Assembly: GCF_914271435.1 (NCBI RefSeq)
Contig: NZ_CAJZAI010000007.1
Location: forward strand, 124,001-188,000
Direction of reading: 5' to 3'
DNA: 64,000 bases
DNA from: Cupriavidus laharis
GTDB taxonomy: Bacteria > Pseudomonadota > Gammaproteobacteria > Burkholderiales > Burkholderiaceae
Shown piece after piece: positions 17,528-26,475 of this stretch. Each line of letters opens with the position of its first letter. The first letter of the stretch is position 1. The position numbers were made by a program, and so were the translations under genes. A model generated the notes under the pieces. That model saw only the letters and a list, made by a program, of their open reading frames with translations, ran no database searches and was not told the origin of the DNA.

Positions 17528-18976
17528 TCACAGGCAGCTACCCGAAGTGCGGTAGCGCGGCCGTGCCATCTCGGGCAGCGCGCACGGCAGGAACTGGCCG
17601 TGGCCCGGCTCGGCATGCAGCTCGCCCTCATGCGCCACGACCTTGCCGCGCACCAGCGTGGTCACCGGCCAGCCTGTCACGCGCAGCCCTTCGTACGGGG
17701 TGTAGTCGACGGCATGGTGCAGGTCCTGATTGCGGATCACCACTTCGCGCTGCGGATCCCACAGCACCAGGTCGGCATCGGCGCCGATGGCAATGGTGCC
17801 CTTGCGCGGGTGCAGGCCGTAGAGCTTGGCGGGATTGGTCGAGGTCAGCGCGACGAACTGGTTGACCGAGATCCGGCCACCGTTGACACCCGCCGAAAAC
17901 AGCAGCGGCAACCGCGTCTCCAGCCCCGGGATGCCGTTCGGGATGTATTGGAACGGCACTTCCTTGCCGCCAGGCTTCTTGCCTTGCGGATCGTCGTAGC
18001 GGAACGGCGCATGGTCGGACGAGAAAATCGTGAACAGGCCGTCAGCCAGTCCGTCCCAGATCACCTCCTGGTTGCTGCGGTCGCGCGGCGGGGGGCTGCA
18101 CACGCACTTGGCGCCGTGGTAGCCGGGCTGGTCAAGGTCCCCGGCGGTCAGGAACAGGTACTGCGGGCAGGTCTCGGCGAAGATCTTCATGCCTCGGTTG
18201 CGCGCCCAGCGGATCTGCTCGACCGCTTCCTTGCCGGACACGTGCACGATCAGGATCGGCACATCGACCAGCTCGGAGAACGTGATCGCGCGGTGCGTGG
18301 CCTCGCGCTCGATCGCCATCGGCCGCGCCAGCGCGTGGAAGCGCGGCGCGGTGTTGCCGGCGGCCTCGAGCTTCTCGGTCAGCCACGCGATGCAGTCAGA
18401 GTTCTCGGCATGCACCATCACCAGCGCGCCTTCCTGGCGCGCTACCGACAGCACGTCCAGGATCTCGCGGTCGTCGAGCTTGAGGTCGTCGTAGGTCATG
18501 TAGATCTTGAACGACGAATAGCCCTCGCGGATCAGGCCCGGCAGTTCGTCCTGCAGCACCGCCCGGGTGGGGTCGGCGACGATCAGGTGGAAGGCATAGT
18601 CGACCACCGCCTTGCCGTCGGCGCGCCGGTGGTAGTCGTCCACCGCCGCGCGCAGCGAATGACCCTTCTCCTGCGCCGCGAACGGGATCACGGTGGTGGT
18701 GCCGCCGCACGCCGCCGAGACCGAGCCGGTGCGGAAGTCGTCGGCCATGCTCAGGCCGTCCGGCATGGGCTGGTCCAGGTGGCAGTGCGCATCGACACCG
18801 CCCGGCAGCACCAGCTTGCCGCTGGCGTCGATGACCCGCGCGGCCTCGCCCAGGTCATGGCCGAGCTGCACGATGCGGCCGCCGGCGATGCCGATGTCGC
18901 AGTGCATGGTGTCGCTGGCGGTCACCACGGTGCCGTTGCGGATGATCAGGTCGAACTGTTTCACGGTACAACTCAC
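17528..18976 (-). CDS. D-hydantoinase / dihydropyrimidinase
   Basis: Binuclear-zinc cyclic amidohydrolase, 482 residues, which opens hydantoin or dihydropyrimidine rings to N-carbamoyl amino acids. Metal ligands are all present: HCH in VDAHCHLDQP (His64, His66), the carboxylated Lys157 in SSFKIYM, His189 in MVHAEN, His245 in VHVSG and Asp321 in SSDHAPF. The start is a GTG; a second GTG four codons later, giving MKQFDLIIRNG, is equally plausible. It lies 22 bp behind the transporter gene and 57 bp before the amidase, within one operon. Substrate specificity cannot be read from the sequence. Confidence 0.93.
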   Translation of the reverse strand: MSCTVKQFDLIIRNGTVVTASDTMHCDIGIAGGRIVQLGHDLGEAARVIDASGKLVLPGGVDAHCHLDQPMPDGLSMADDFRTGSVSAACGGTTTVIPFAAQEKGHSLRAAVDDYHRRADGKAVVDYAFHLIVADPTRAVLQDELPGLIREGYSSFKIYMTYDDLKLDDREILDVLSVARQEGALVMVHAENSDCIAWLTEKLEAAGNTAPRFHALARPMAIEREATHRAITFSELVDVPILIVHVSGKEAVEQIRWARNRGMKIFAETCPQYLFLTAGDLDQPGYHGAKCVCSPPPRDRSNQEVIWDGLADGLFTIFSSDHAPFRYDDPQGKKPGGKEVPFQYIPNGIPGLETRLPLLFSAGVNGGRISVNQFVALTSTNPAKLYGLHPRKGTIAIGADADLVLWDPQREVVIRNQDLHHAVDYTPYEGLRVTGWPVTTLVRGKVVAHEGELHAEPGHGQFLPCALPEMARPRYRTSGSCL

Positions 18977-18998
18977 AAAGAAGTTCGGGCTGCCGCTT

Positions 18999-20327
18999 TC
19001 AACGGTCCGCGTCGGACAGGTTCATGCGCGCGGTTTCACGGGCGGCCGCCGCGGCCACCGCGATCAGCGCGCACACCACCGCCAGGTAGATCGCCACCGG
19101 CGCGGTGCTGCCGAAGCGGTCGAGCAGGCCCACTGCGATCAGCGGCGCCAGCGCGCCGCCGAACACGCCGGCGAACTGGAAGCCGAGCGAGGCGCCAGTC
19201 ACGCGCACCCGGGTCGCGAACAGCTCGGGCAGGAACGACGCCAGCGGCGAGAACATGAACGACACCAGCACCATGCCGACGAACGACGCCAGCATGATCA
19301 GCGCCGGGCTGCCGGTCTTGATCATGGCGAAGAAGGCGAAGGCCCACACCGCGCCACCGATGCCGCCGATCATCAGCACCGGGCGGCGCCCGATACGGTC
19401 GGCCAGCGCGCCTGCGACCGGGATGAACAGGATCTGCGCTACCGCGCCCAGCAGCACCGCGTTGAGCGCAATGCTCTTGGGCAGGCCCAGCTTGGTCGGC
19501 ACGAAATACAGCAGGAACAGCGTGAACACGTAGAATGCGATATCGCCGCCCAGCCGCGCGCCGAACGCGATCAGCAGCTGCTTCTTGTAGTTGCGCAGCA
19601 CTTCCATGATGGGTGCGCGCGCCTCGGCATGCGATTCCTCGAGCTTCTCGAACACGCTGGACTCCCGCACGTTGGCGCGGATATAGAGCCCGACGCCGAC
19701 GAGCAGCGCCGACAGCAGGAACGGCACGCGCCAGCCCCAGCTCAGGAAGGCGTCTTCCGACACCTGCCAGGTCACCAGCGCAAACACGCCGTTGGCCAGC
19801 AGCAGGCCGATCGGCGCAGCCAGTTGCACCAGGCTGCCGAGGATGCCGCGGCGCTTACCCTCGGGGTCGAGTTCGTTGACCATGATCGCCGCCCCGCCCC
19901 ACTCGCCGCCCAGCGCCAGGCCTTGTATCACACGCAGCAGCACCAGCAGCAGCGGTGCCAGCCCGCCGGCCGCGGCATACGTCGGCAGCAGGCCGATGCC
20001 GAAGGTCGCCAGGCCCATCATCAGCAGCGTGATGATCAGGATCGACTTGCGGCCCATCTTGTCGCCGAAGTGGCCGAAGATCGCCGCGCCCAGCGGCCGT
20101 GCGACGAATGCCACGCCATAGCTGGCGAAGGACAGCAGCGTTGCCGTCAGCGGATCGCTCTGCGGGAAAAACAGCTTGGGGAAGACCAGCGCGGCGGCCG
20201 ATCCGTAGATGAAGTGGTCGTAGAACTCGAGCGTGGTGCCGGCCAGGCTGGCACCGGCGACGCGCGCGACGGATTGCTTCTGTGGCGCCGCCGCTTTCGC
20301 TGCGGCGTCGATGCTGACTGCTTGCAT
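18999..20327 (-). CDS. MHS-family MFS transporter
   Basis: A 442-residue, 12-segment inner-membrane proton symporter of the metabolite:H+ symporter family. Typical marks are TTLEFYDHFIYGSAAALVFP in TM1, the loop 2-3 motif GHFGDKMGRKS, RVIQGLALGGEWGG in TM4, and the repeat of the loop motif ALADRIGRRP in the second half. It is the first gene of the operon, with a GGAGG site 5-6 bases from the ATG. Its position suggests uptake of the hydantoin, carbamoyl or amino-acid substrate handled by the downstream enzymes. Confidence 0.92.
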   Translation of the reverse strand: MQAVSIDAAAKAAAPQKQSVARVAGASLAGTTLEFYDHFIYGSAAALVFPKLFFPQSDPLTATLLSFASYGVAFVARPLGAAIFGHFGDKMGRKSILIITLLMMGLATFGIGLLPTYAAAGGLAPLLLVLLRVIQGLALGGEWGGAAIMVNELDPEGKRRGILGSLVQLAAPIGLLLANGVFALVTWQVSEDAFLSWGWRVPFLLSALLVGVGLYIRANVRESSVFEKLEESHAEARAPIMEVLRNYKKQLLIAFGARLGGDIAFYVFTLFLLYFVPTKLGLPKSIALNAVLLGAVAQILFIPVAGALADRIGRRPVLMIGGIGGAVWAFAFFAMIKTGSPALIMLASFVGMVLVSFMFSPLASFLPELFATRVRVTGASLGFQFAGVFGGALAPLIAVGLLDRFGSTAPVAIYLAVVCALIAVAAAAARETARMNLSDADR

Positions 20328-20449
20328 GGTGGATCCTCCAATGGTCCTGGCCTGCCTGCTGCATGCGGCCTTGCAGCCGCGCGCCGGGGCGTTGTCTCCA
20401 GACACGGCATACATGTGCCGCGCCTTTGCTCAGTACATTAGACTAATAA

Positions 20450-20476
20450 CCGCCATACAATCAATATAAATATTGT
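20450..20476. promoter_or_regulatory. Candidate promoter/operator of the hydantoin operon
   Basis: The 13-base word ACCGCCATACAAT (20450-20462) is identical to the one upstream of the GntR gene. Next to it stands a second palindrome, CAATAT-AA-ATATTG (20463-20476). The stretch is markedly AT-rich and lies about 120 bp upstream of the transporter ATG. On the minus strand TTGATT and TCTAAT, 16 bases apart, are possible promoter boxes with the word between them. Confidence 0.55.
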
Positions 20477-20532
20477 TTGTCAGAAATGATGCCTATGCAT
20501 GCTGGTTTTTGGTGCAATGCACTAAACCGGGG

Positions 20533-21450
20533 TCATGGCAGCACGTTGTCGCTGACTTCTTGCGCTACCCGCTCGATGCAGCCGATTGCCCTCACGGCCA
20601 TGGGCGAAGGCGTTCGGTTGCGCAGGCTCACGATGCCCATGCCGGCCTGCAAGACAGGCAGGCCTTCCACATTCAGCGGTACCAGCTCGCCGGATGCCAC
20701 TTCCGCGCGGACGGCCGCATCGGTCGCGCCAAGCACCATGTCCGTGGACAACGTAACCGCGCGAAGCACGGCGAAGTCGTCACATTCCAGCGCCAGCACG
20801 GCCATCTCTCCAGCCGGCAAGCCGAGTGCCCGGACAAACGCTTCCATGACCGCACGCGGCACCTTGGTGCTCGCCACACCGTACTGCCACGCCTCGCGGA
20901 TCGAGCATGCCTTGCCAGCCAGCGGATGGCCTGCGCGGGCGAAGAACCGCCCGGACTGGGCCGGCAGCGGCCGGACGTCCAGCGCAGCGTCCTCCGGCAG
21001 GTCGCGCACGTCGGCGACGAAGAACTCGATGTCCTCCGCGCGCAGGCGGTCAAGCAACAACACCCAGTTGCTTTCCTCGACGCGCAAGGCAACCTGCGGG
21101 TGCTGGCGCCGCAATTCCGACAGCACGCGCGGCATCAGCGTCGCGGCCGGGAACGGGCCGACGCCGAAGGCCGTGTCGCCTAGCTGGGTGTCCAGATAGA
21201 GATCGACATCGCGCTGCATGCAGCGCGCCTCGAACAACAGCCGCCTGGCACGTTCGAGCACGAATTCGCCGGCCGGAGTCGTCCGGATATCGCCGATATC
21301 GCGCTCGAACAACCGCACGCCGAGATCGTTCTCCACAGCCTGGATGCTGCGGCTGAACGCGGGTTGACTGAGGTGCACCTGCTCGGCCGCGCGAGCGAAG
21401 TGCAGGGTGTCGGCGAGTGCGACCACATGGCTGAGCCGGCGAAGGTCCAT
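20533..21450 (-). CDS. LysR family transcriptional regulator
   Basis: A 305-residue LysR-type regulator. The N-terminal helix-turn-helix is MDLRRLSHVVALADTLHFARAAE followed at once by VHLSQPAFSRSIQAVE; the effector domain fills the rest (GPFPAATLMPRVLSEL at its start). It is divergent from the hydroxylase and aldehyde dehydrogenase genes with 110 bp between, the usual LysR-target layout, so it probably controls that pair. The inducer is unknown. Its 3' end also lies next to the hydantoin operon promoter, but the orientation makes control there less likely. Confidence 0.92.
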   Translation of the reverse strand: MDLRRLSHVVALADTLHFARAAEQVHLSQPAFSRSIQAVENDLGVRLFERDIGDIRTTPAGEFVLERARRLLFEARCMQRDVDLYLDTQLGDTAFGVGPFPAATLMPRVLSELRRQHPQVALRVEESNWVLLLDRLRAEDIEFFVADVRDLPEDAALDVRPLPAQSGRFFARAGHPLAGKACSIREAWQYGVASTKVPRAVMEAFVRALGLPAGEMAVLALECDDFAVLRAVTLSTDMVLGATDAAVRAEVASGELVPLNVEGLPVLQAGMGIVSLRNRTPSPMAVRAIGCIERVAQEVSDNVLP

Positions 21451-21492
21451 GGCAACCTCATTGCGTATGACACATTGTAATGATGTTGATTA

Positions 21493-21505
21493 TGCATTGG
21501 ACGCA
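21493..21505. promoter_or_regulatory. Possible LysR box (T-N11-A)
   Basis: TGCATTGGACGCA has the T-N11-A form with TGC/GCA arms and sits between the divergent LysR gene and the hydroxylase gene. A wider inverted pair, CATTGCGT (21459-21466) and ACGCAATG (21501-21508), brackets the region. Confidence 0.45.
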
Positions 21506-21560
21506 ATGACCGCACCAACCTAGAGTGGTTCGCACTACAAGCATTACCGGAGACACCCAC

Positions 21561-22454
21561 ATGAACCTGCAGCTTCAGAACCTGCTGATCGGCAGCATCA
21601 TCGCCGGCTTTGCCGTCATGGAGTTCGCCACGCGGCGCTACCAGCAAAGCGTGCGCGCCGACGCCAACGACACCAAGCTCGAAGTGCTGATGTTCGTCAG
21701 CCTGATCGCCGTGACGCAGCCGCTCGCGCTGCTCGGCGCCAACTGGCTGTGTAGCTGGCTCATTCCCGACATGCGCGGCGCGTGGTCCCATCTGTCGTGG
21801 TGGGCCATGACGGCGATCCTGCTGGTTGCCGACGACATGACGCAATACTGGTGGCACCGCGCGTCCCACACGCCGTGGCTGTGGCCGCTACATCGCGCGC
21901 ATCACTCGGCGTCGTACATGAGCATCCGCATCACGTACCGGAACAACTTCTTCTACTACCTGATGATGCCGGGGCTGTGGAGTGCGGGCGTGCTGCTGTA
22001 CCTCGGCTTCGGCAAGGTCTACGGCGTGTATATCGTGGTCAAGATGCTGGTGATCCTGGGCGCGCACTGCGCGTGGCGCTGGGACGAGCCGCTGTACCGC
22101 ATCCGTGCACTGCGCCCGCTGATGTGGGTGGTCGAACGGACCATCTCCACGCCGGCCACGCACTGGGCCCACCATGCGCTGACCAACGCCGACGGCATTG
22201 GCCACTACAAGGGCAACTTCGGCAACCTGCTGTTCTTCTGGGATGTGCTGTTCGGCACGGCCCACATCACCCGCAAGTACCCGGCAAAGGTCGGGCTCGA
22301 GGACGACCGCCGCTTCGGCGCTGAACACTGGGCCGCGCAGATGTTCTACCCGCTGCGCCAGTCGCAGCGGCAGCATACGGCGCTGCGCTTCGGCGGGCAG
22401 GCCTACGGCGACCCGGACGCCGCCGCCGACGCCACGGCTGCCGGCAGCCAATGA
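21561..22454 (+). CDS. Sterol desaturase / fatty acid hydroxylase family protein
   Basis: Integral-membrane di-iron oxygenase of 297 residues. The eight-histidine signature is present: HRASH (His99, His103), HRAHH (His111-115) and HWAHH (His201-205), between about four hydrophobic spans. Family members hydroxylate or desaturate sterols, carotenoids or fatty chains, or cleave ether lipids; the substrate here is not known. The ATG was chosen by the start of the first membrane span. A class-3-like aldehyde dehydrogenase follows 69 bp later and probably oxidises an aldehyde made by this enzyme. Confidence 0.88.
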   Translation: MNLQLQNLLIGSIIAGFAVMEFATRRYQQSVRADANDTKLEVLMFVSLIAVTQPLALLGANWLCSWLIPDMRGAWSHLSWWAMTAILLVADDMTQYWWHRASHTPWLWPLHRAHHSASYMSIRITYRNNFFYYLMMPGLWSAGVLLYLGFGKVYGVYIVVKMLVILGAHCAWRWDEPLYRIRALRPLMWVVERTISTPATHWAHHALTNADGIGHYKGNFGNLLFFWDVLFGTAHITRKYPAKVGLEDDRRFGAEHWAAQMFYPLRQSQRQHTALRFGGQAYGDPDAAADATAAGSQ

Positions 22455-22523
22455 CACATGCGGCGGCGGAACACCGCCGCCGGGACGTCCCGCTTTCTCC
22501 CATACGAATCAACAGGAGGCCCC

Positions 22524-23972
22524 GTGGGTGCCATCGACCTGCTTGCCGATCATGCGGTAATGCCAGAGGAATTCCAGACCTGCTTCGCGCGCCAGCGGCA
22601 CGCATACCTCTCCGATCCCGCGCCAGGGTACGCGCAGCGCATCGCCGACCTGAAGACGCTGTCGCGCATGCTCACGGAGAACCGCGCGCAGATCGTCGAA
22701 GCGATCGGGCGCGACTACGGCAGCCGCTCCGAATTCGAAACCCTGTTCGCTGAGTTCTTTGTCGCGCTCGAATCGATCCGCGACGCCCGCAGGCAGCTCC
22801 GCAAATGGATGAAGCCGCAACGGCGCCACATCGACGTGCTGATGTACCCGGGCGCGCGCAACCGCGTCATCCCGCAGCCGCTGGGCGTGGTCGGGGTCAT
22901 CGTGCCATGGAATTTTCCGCTCAACCTGGCGTTCTGCCCGCTTGCCGCGATCTTCGCGGCGGGCAACCGCGCGATGGTCAAGATGTCGGAGAACTCGCGC
23001 CACCTCGCGCAGCTGCTGGCGCGCCTCAGTCCGCAGTACTTCCCCGAAGACAAGCTGAAGTTCTTCGAGGATGGCGGCGGGCGCGGACCGGCCTTCTCCT
23101 CCCTGCCCTTCGACCACCTGCTGTTCACCGGCTCGGGCACGACGGGCCGCGCGGTCATGGCCAACGCGGCGCGCAACCTCACGCCGGTGACACTGGAGCT
23201 GGGCGGCAAGGCGCCGGCCATCGTGGCACCGGACTTTCCTATCGGGACTGCCGCCGAGCGCATCCTGTGGGTCAAGATGTTCAATGCAGGGCAGATCTGC
23301 ACCAATGTCGACTATGTCTTCGTGCCCGAAGGTTCGGTGGACGCGTTCGTCGCGCATGCGAAGCGGCTGATCGCCGACCGTTTCCCCGACCTGAACAGCG
23401 ACGACTACACCGCCATCATCGACCAGCGCGCCTATGACCGGTTGCGCGCGACGCTGGAAGATGCCAGTGCAAAAGGCGCCACGATCATCGAGCTTGCCGC
23501 GGGGCAAGCTCCTGACGCCGCAAAGCGCAAGTTCGCGCCATGCCTTGTGCTCAATCCCGGCGAAGACATGCTGGTGTCGCAACGCGAGATCTTTGGGCCG
23601 ATCCTGCCCGTCCGTACCTATCGCGACAGGCAGGAAGTGGCGGACTACATCAACGCGCATGACCGTCCGCTCGCGATCTACCCGTTCACGCATGACAAGG
23701 CGCTGCAGCAGTACTACATCACGCACGTGATGTCCGGCGGCGTATCGGTGAATGATGCGCTGCTGCACGTGGCACAGCATGACCTGCCGTTTGGCGGCGT
23801 CGGGCCGAGCGGCATGGGGCACTATCACGGACGGGAGGGATTCAACACCTTTTCCAAGCTGCGGCCGGTGTTCTACCAGGGGCCGGTGTCGCTGGTGCAG
23901 AAGTTGTTCCAGCCTCCCTATCGGGGAAAGGCCGTGCGGATGATGGAGATTTTGATCCGGCTGAAGGGGTAG
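22524..23972 (+). CDS. Aldehyde dehydrogenase, coniferyl-aldehyde type
   Basis: NAD(P)-dependent aldehyde dehydrogenase of 482 residues, in the class-3-like group that includes bacterial coniferyl aldehyde dehydrogenase and eukaryotic fatty aldehyde dehydrogenase. Catalytic residues are Asn130 in VPWNFP, Glu225 in TLELGGKAP and Cys259 in NAGQICTN. The GTG start is decided by a strong AGGAG site 5 bases before it; a longer reading has no such site. The operon partner is a membrane hydroxylase. The substrate could be an aromatic or a long-chain aldehyde. A strong terminator closes the unit. Confidence 0.9.
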   Translation: MGAIDLLADHAVMPEEFQTCFARQRHAYLSDPAPGYAQRIADLKTLSRMLTENRAQIVEAIGRDYGSRSEFETLFAEFFVALESIRDARRQLRKWMKPQRRHIDVLMYPGARNRVIPQPLGVVGVIVPWNFPLNLAFCPLAAIFAAGNRAMVKMSENSRHLAQLLARLSPQYFPEDKLKFFEDGGGRGPAFSSLPFDHLLFTGSGTTGRAVMANAARNLTPVTLELGGKAPAIVAPDFPIGTAAERILWVKMFNAGQICTNVDYVFVPEGSVDAFVAHAKRLIADRFPDLNSDDYTAIIDQRAYDRLRATLEDASAKGATIIELAAGQAPDAAKRKFAPCLVLNPGEDMLVSQREIFGPILPVRTYRDRQEVADYINAHDRPLAIYPFTHDKALQQYYITHVMSGGVSVNDALLHVAQHDLPFGGVGPSGMGHYHGREGFNTFSKLRPVFYQGPVSLVQKLFQPPYRGKAVRMMEILIRLKG

Positions 23973-23998
23973 ACGCCCTGGCCGCCCAGTTCCAAAAG

Positions 23999-24029
23999 CA
24001 AAGGGCACGTGCAGCGCACGTGCCCTTTG
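23999..24029. terminator. Terminator between aldehyde dehydrogenase and purM
   Basis: A perfect 14-bp inverted repeat (CAAAGGGCACGTGC / GCACGTGCCCTTTG) with a 3-base loop lies between the two converging genes. Short A and T runs within the stem make it usable from both sides. Confidence 0.8.
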
Positions 24030-24075
24030 CCGTTCGACCGTTGCCGGCGCATGGCCGGCACAAGCGATTCCGACT

Positions 24076-25128
<1,053 letters not shown>

Positions 25129-25251
25129 GGGAACCTGCTTGTGTCAGAGGAGATAAAGTGGTGAATTCGTCGCTCATGCACCCCGGCAACGGCTGGGGGC
25201 GGGCGCGAGTCCAGTAGAATCGCGATTTTAACGGATACAGGCGCCCGGCTT

Positions 25252-25287
25252 CCAGTTTCGCCAGTTCGGCCAATTCGGCCAGTTCCA
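25252..25287. repeat. Four 9-bp imperfect tandem repeats before perM
   Basis: CCAGTTTCG, CCAGTTCGG, CCAATTCGG and CCAGTTCCA stand head to tail and end 4 bases before the first ATG of the AI-2E/PerM gene, in place of a ribosome binding site. Confidence 0.75.
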
Positions 25288-25291
25288 CCCT

Positions 25292-26374
25292 ATGCGCCCA
25301 TCGATGAACGCCCCCCTGCTGAACCAAGAGACCAAGCGCGTCCTGCTCTGGATCGCAGTCGCTGCGGGCCTGTTCGCCGCCATCATTGCGCTGGCGCCGA
25401 TCCTGACGCCTTTCCTGCTGGCGTTCATCTTTGCCTACATCCTGACCCCCGGCGTCGACTGGATGGCGCGCCGCCGCGTACCGCGCGCGATCGCTGTCGC
25501 GCTGATGATCCTGCTGCTGGCCGTGATCTGCGTGGTCCTGGTGCTGCTGCTGATCGCCGTGCTGCAGCGGGAAATCCCGCAGGTCCGCGAGCAGCTCCCG
25601 ATGCTGCTGAAAAAGCTCAACGCCGTGGTGGCGCCCCGCCTCGCCGACTTCGGCGTACGCGTACGCTTCGATTTCCCCGGCCTGCGCAGCATGTTGTCGG
25701 ACCGGTTCTCGGCCAGCCCGGAAGACCTGCTGGTGGTCCTGCTGAACTACGCCAAGGTCTCCGGCTCGGCCTTGATCGAGGTGGCTGGCCTGCTGTTCAT
25801 CGTCCCCATCGTCATGTTCTACCTGATGATGGACTGGCACATGGTAATGCGGCGCATCGAAGGCGTCGTGCCGCGCCGCTGGGTGCCCAAGGTACGCGAA
25901 CTCACCAGCGAAACCGACGCGCTGCTGTCGCAATACCTGCGCGGCCAGATCCTGGTGATGGTGATCCTGGCCTCGATCTATTCGATCGGCCTGACCGTTG
26001 CCGGCTTCGACATCGGCGTACCCGTGGGCGTGTTCACGGGGCTGGCAGTGTTCATCCCGTATATCGGCTTCGGCGTCGGCCTGGTGCTGGCCATCCTGGC
26101 CGCGCTGCTGCAGTTCGGCGACTGGTACGGGCTCGCGGCGGTGGCAGTCGTGTACGGCTTCGGCCAGTTCGTCGAGAGCTTCTACCTGACGCCGAGGCTC
26201 GTCGGCGAGCGCATCGGGCTGCATCCGCTAGCGGTCATCTTCGCGCTGCTCGCGTTCGGCCAGTTGTTCGGCTTCTTCGGCGTGCTGCTGGCACTGCCGA
26301 CCTCCGCAGTGCTGCTGGTCGGGGCCCGGCAGCTGCGCCGCGTGTACCTGGCCAGCGACCTCTATCGGAAGTAA
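25292..26374 (+). CDS. AI-2E transporter (PerM) family protein
   Basis: Inner-membrane protein of the AI-2E exporter/PerM family, 360 residues with about eight hydrophobic segments: two near the N-terminus, a long amphipathic middle (about 80-150), and five to six toward the end. Family marks are LTPFLLAFIFAYILTPGVDW, YLRGQILVMVILASIYSIGL and LVGERIGLHPLAVIFALLA. Function in this genus is not known; relatives export autoinducer-2 or act as Na+/H+ antiporters. The first of two ATGs four codons apart is used. No ribosome site is visible because a tandem repeat occupies that place. Confidence 0.88.
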   Translation: MRPSMNAPLLNQETKRVLLWIAVAAGLFAAIIALAPILTPFLLAFIFAYILTPGVDWMARRRVPRAIAVALMILLLAVICVVLVLLLIAVLQREIPQVREQLPMLLKKLNAVVAPRLADFGVRVRFDFPGLRSMLSDRFSASPEDLLVVLLNYAKVSGSALIEVAGLLFIVPIVMFYLMMDWHMVMRRIEGVVPRRWVPKVRELTSETDALLSQYLRGQILVMVILASIYSIGLTVAGFDIGVPVGVFTGLAVFIPYIGFGVGLVLAILAALLQFGDWYGLAAVAVVYGFGQFVESFYLTPRLVGERIGLHPLAVIFALLAFGQLFGFFGVLLALPTSAVLLVGARQLRRVYLASDLYRK

Positions 26375-26401
26375 TGGAAATAACGGAAACAACGGGAAAA
26401 A
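26366..26401. repeat. Four 9-bp imperfect tandem repeats between perM and hda
   Basis: CGGAAGTAA, TGGAAATAA, CGGAAACAA and CGGGAAAAA follow each other, the first containing the perM stop codon. The stretch is AT-rich against its surroundings and may hold or have disturbed the hda promoter. Confidence 0.7.
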
Positions 26402-26475
26402 TGACGGACAATAGTCGGCTTGAGCCGATTCCCTACGCACCGCGCGAGCTGTCCCCCGCAAGTTAGCCATACGTC

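Noticed and set aside
16235..19258. A 1007-codon plus-strand open frame across the amidase and hydantoinase genes
   Set aside because: Antisense shadow. The reverse strand has intact catalytic motifs and the frame has none.
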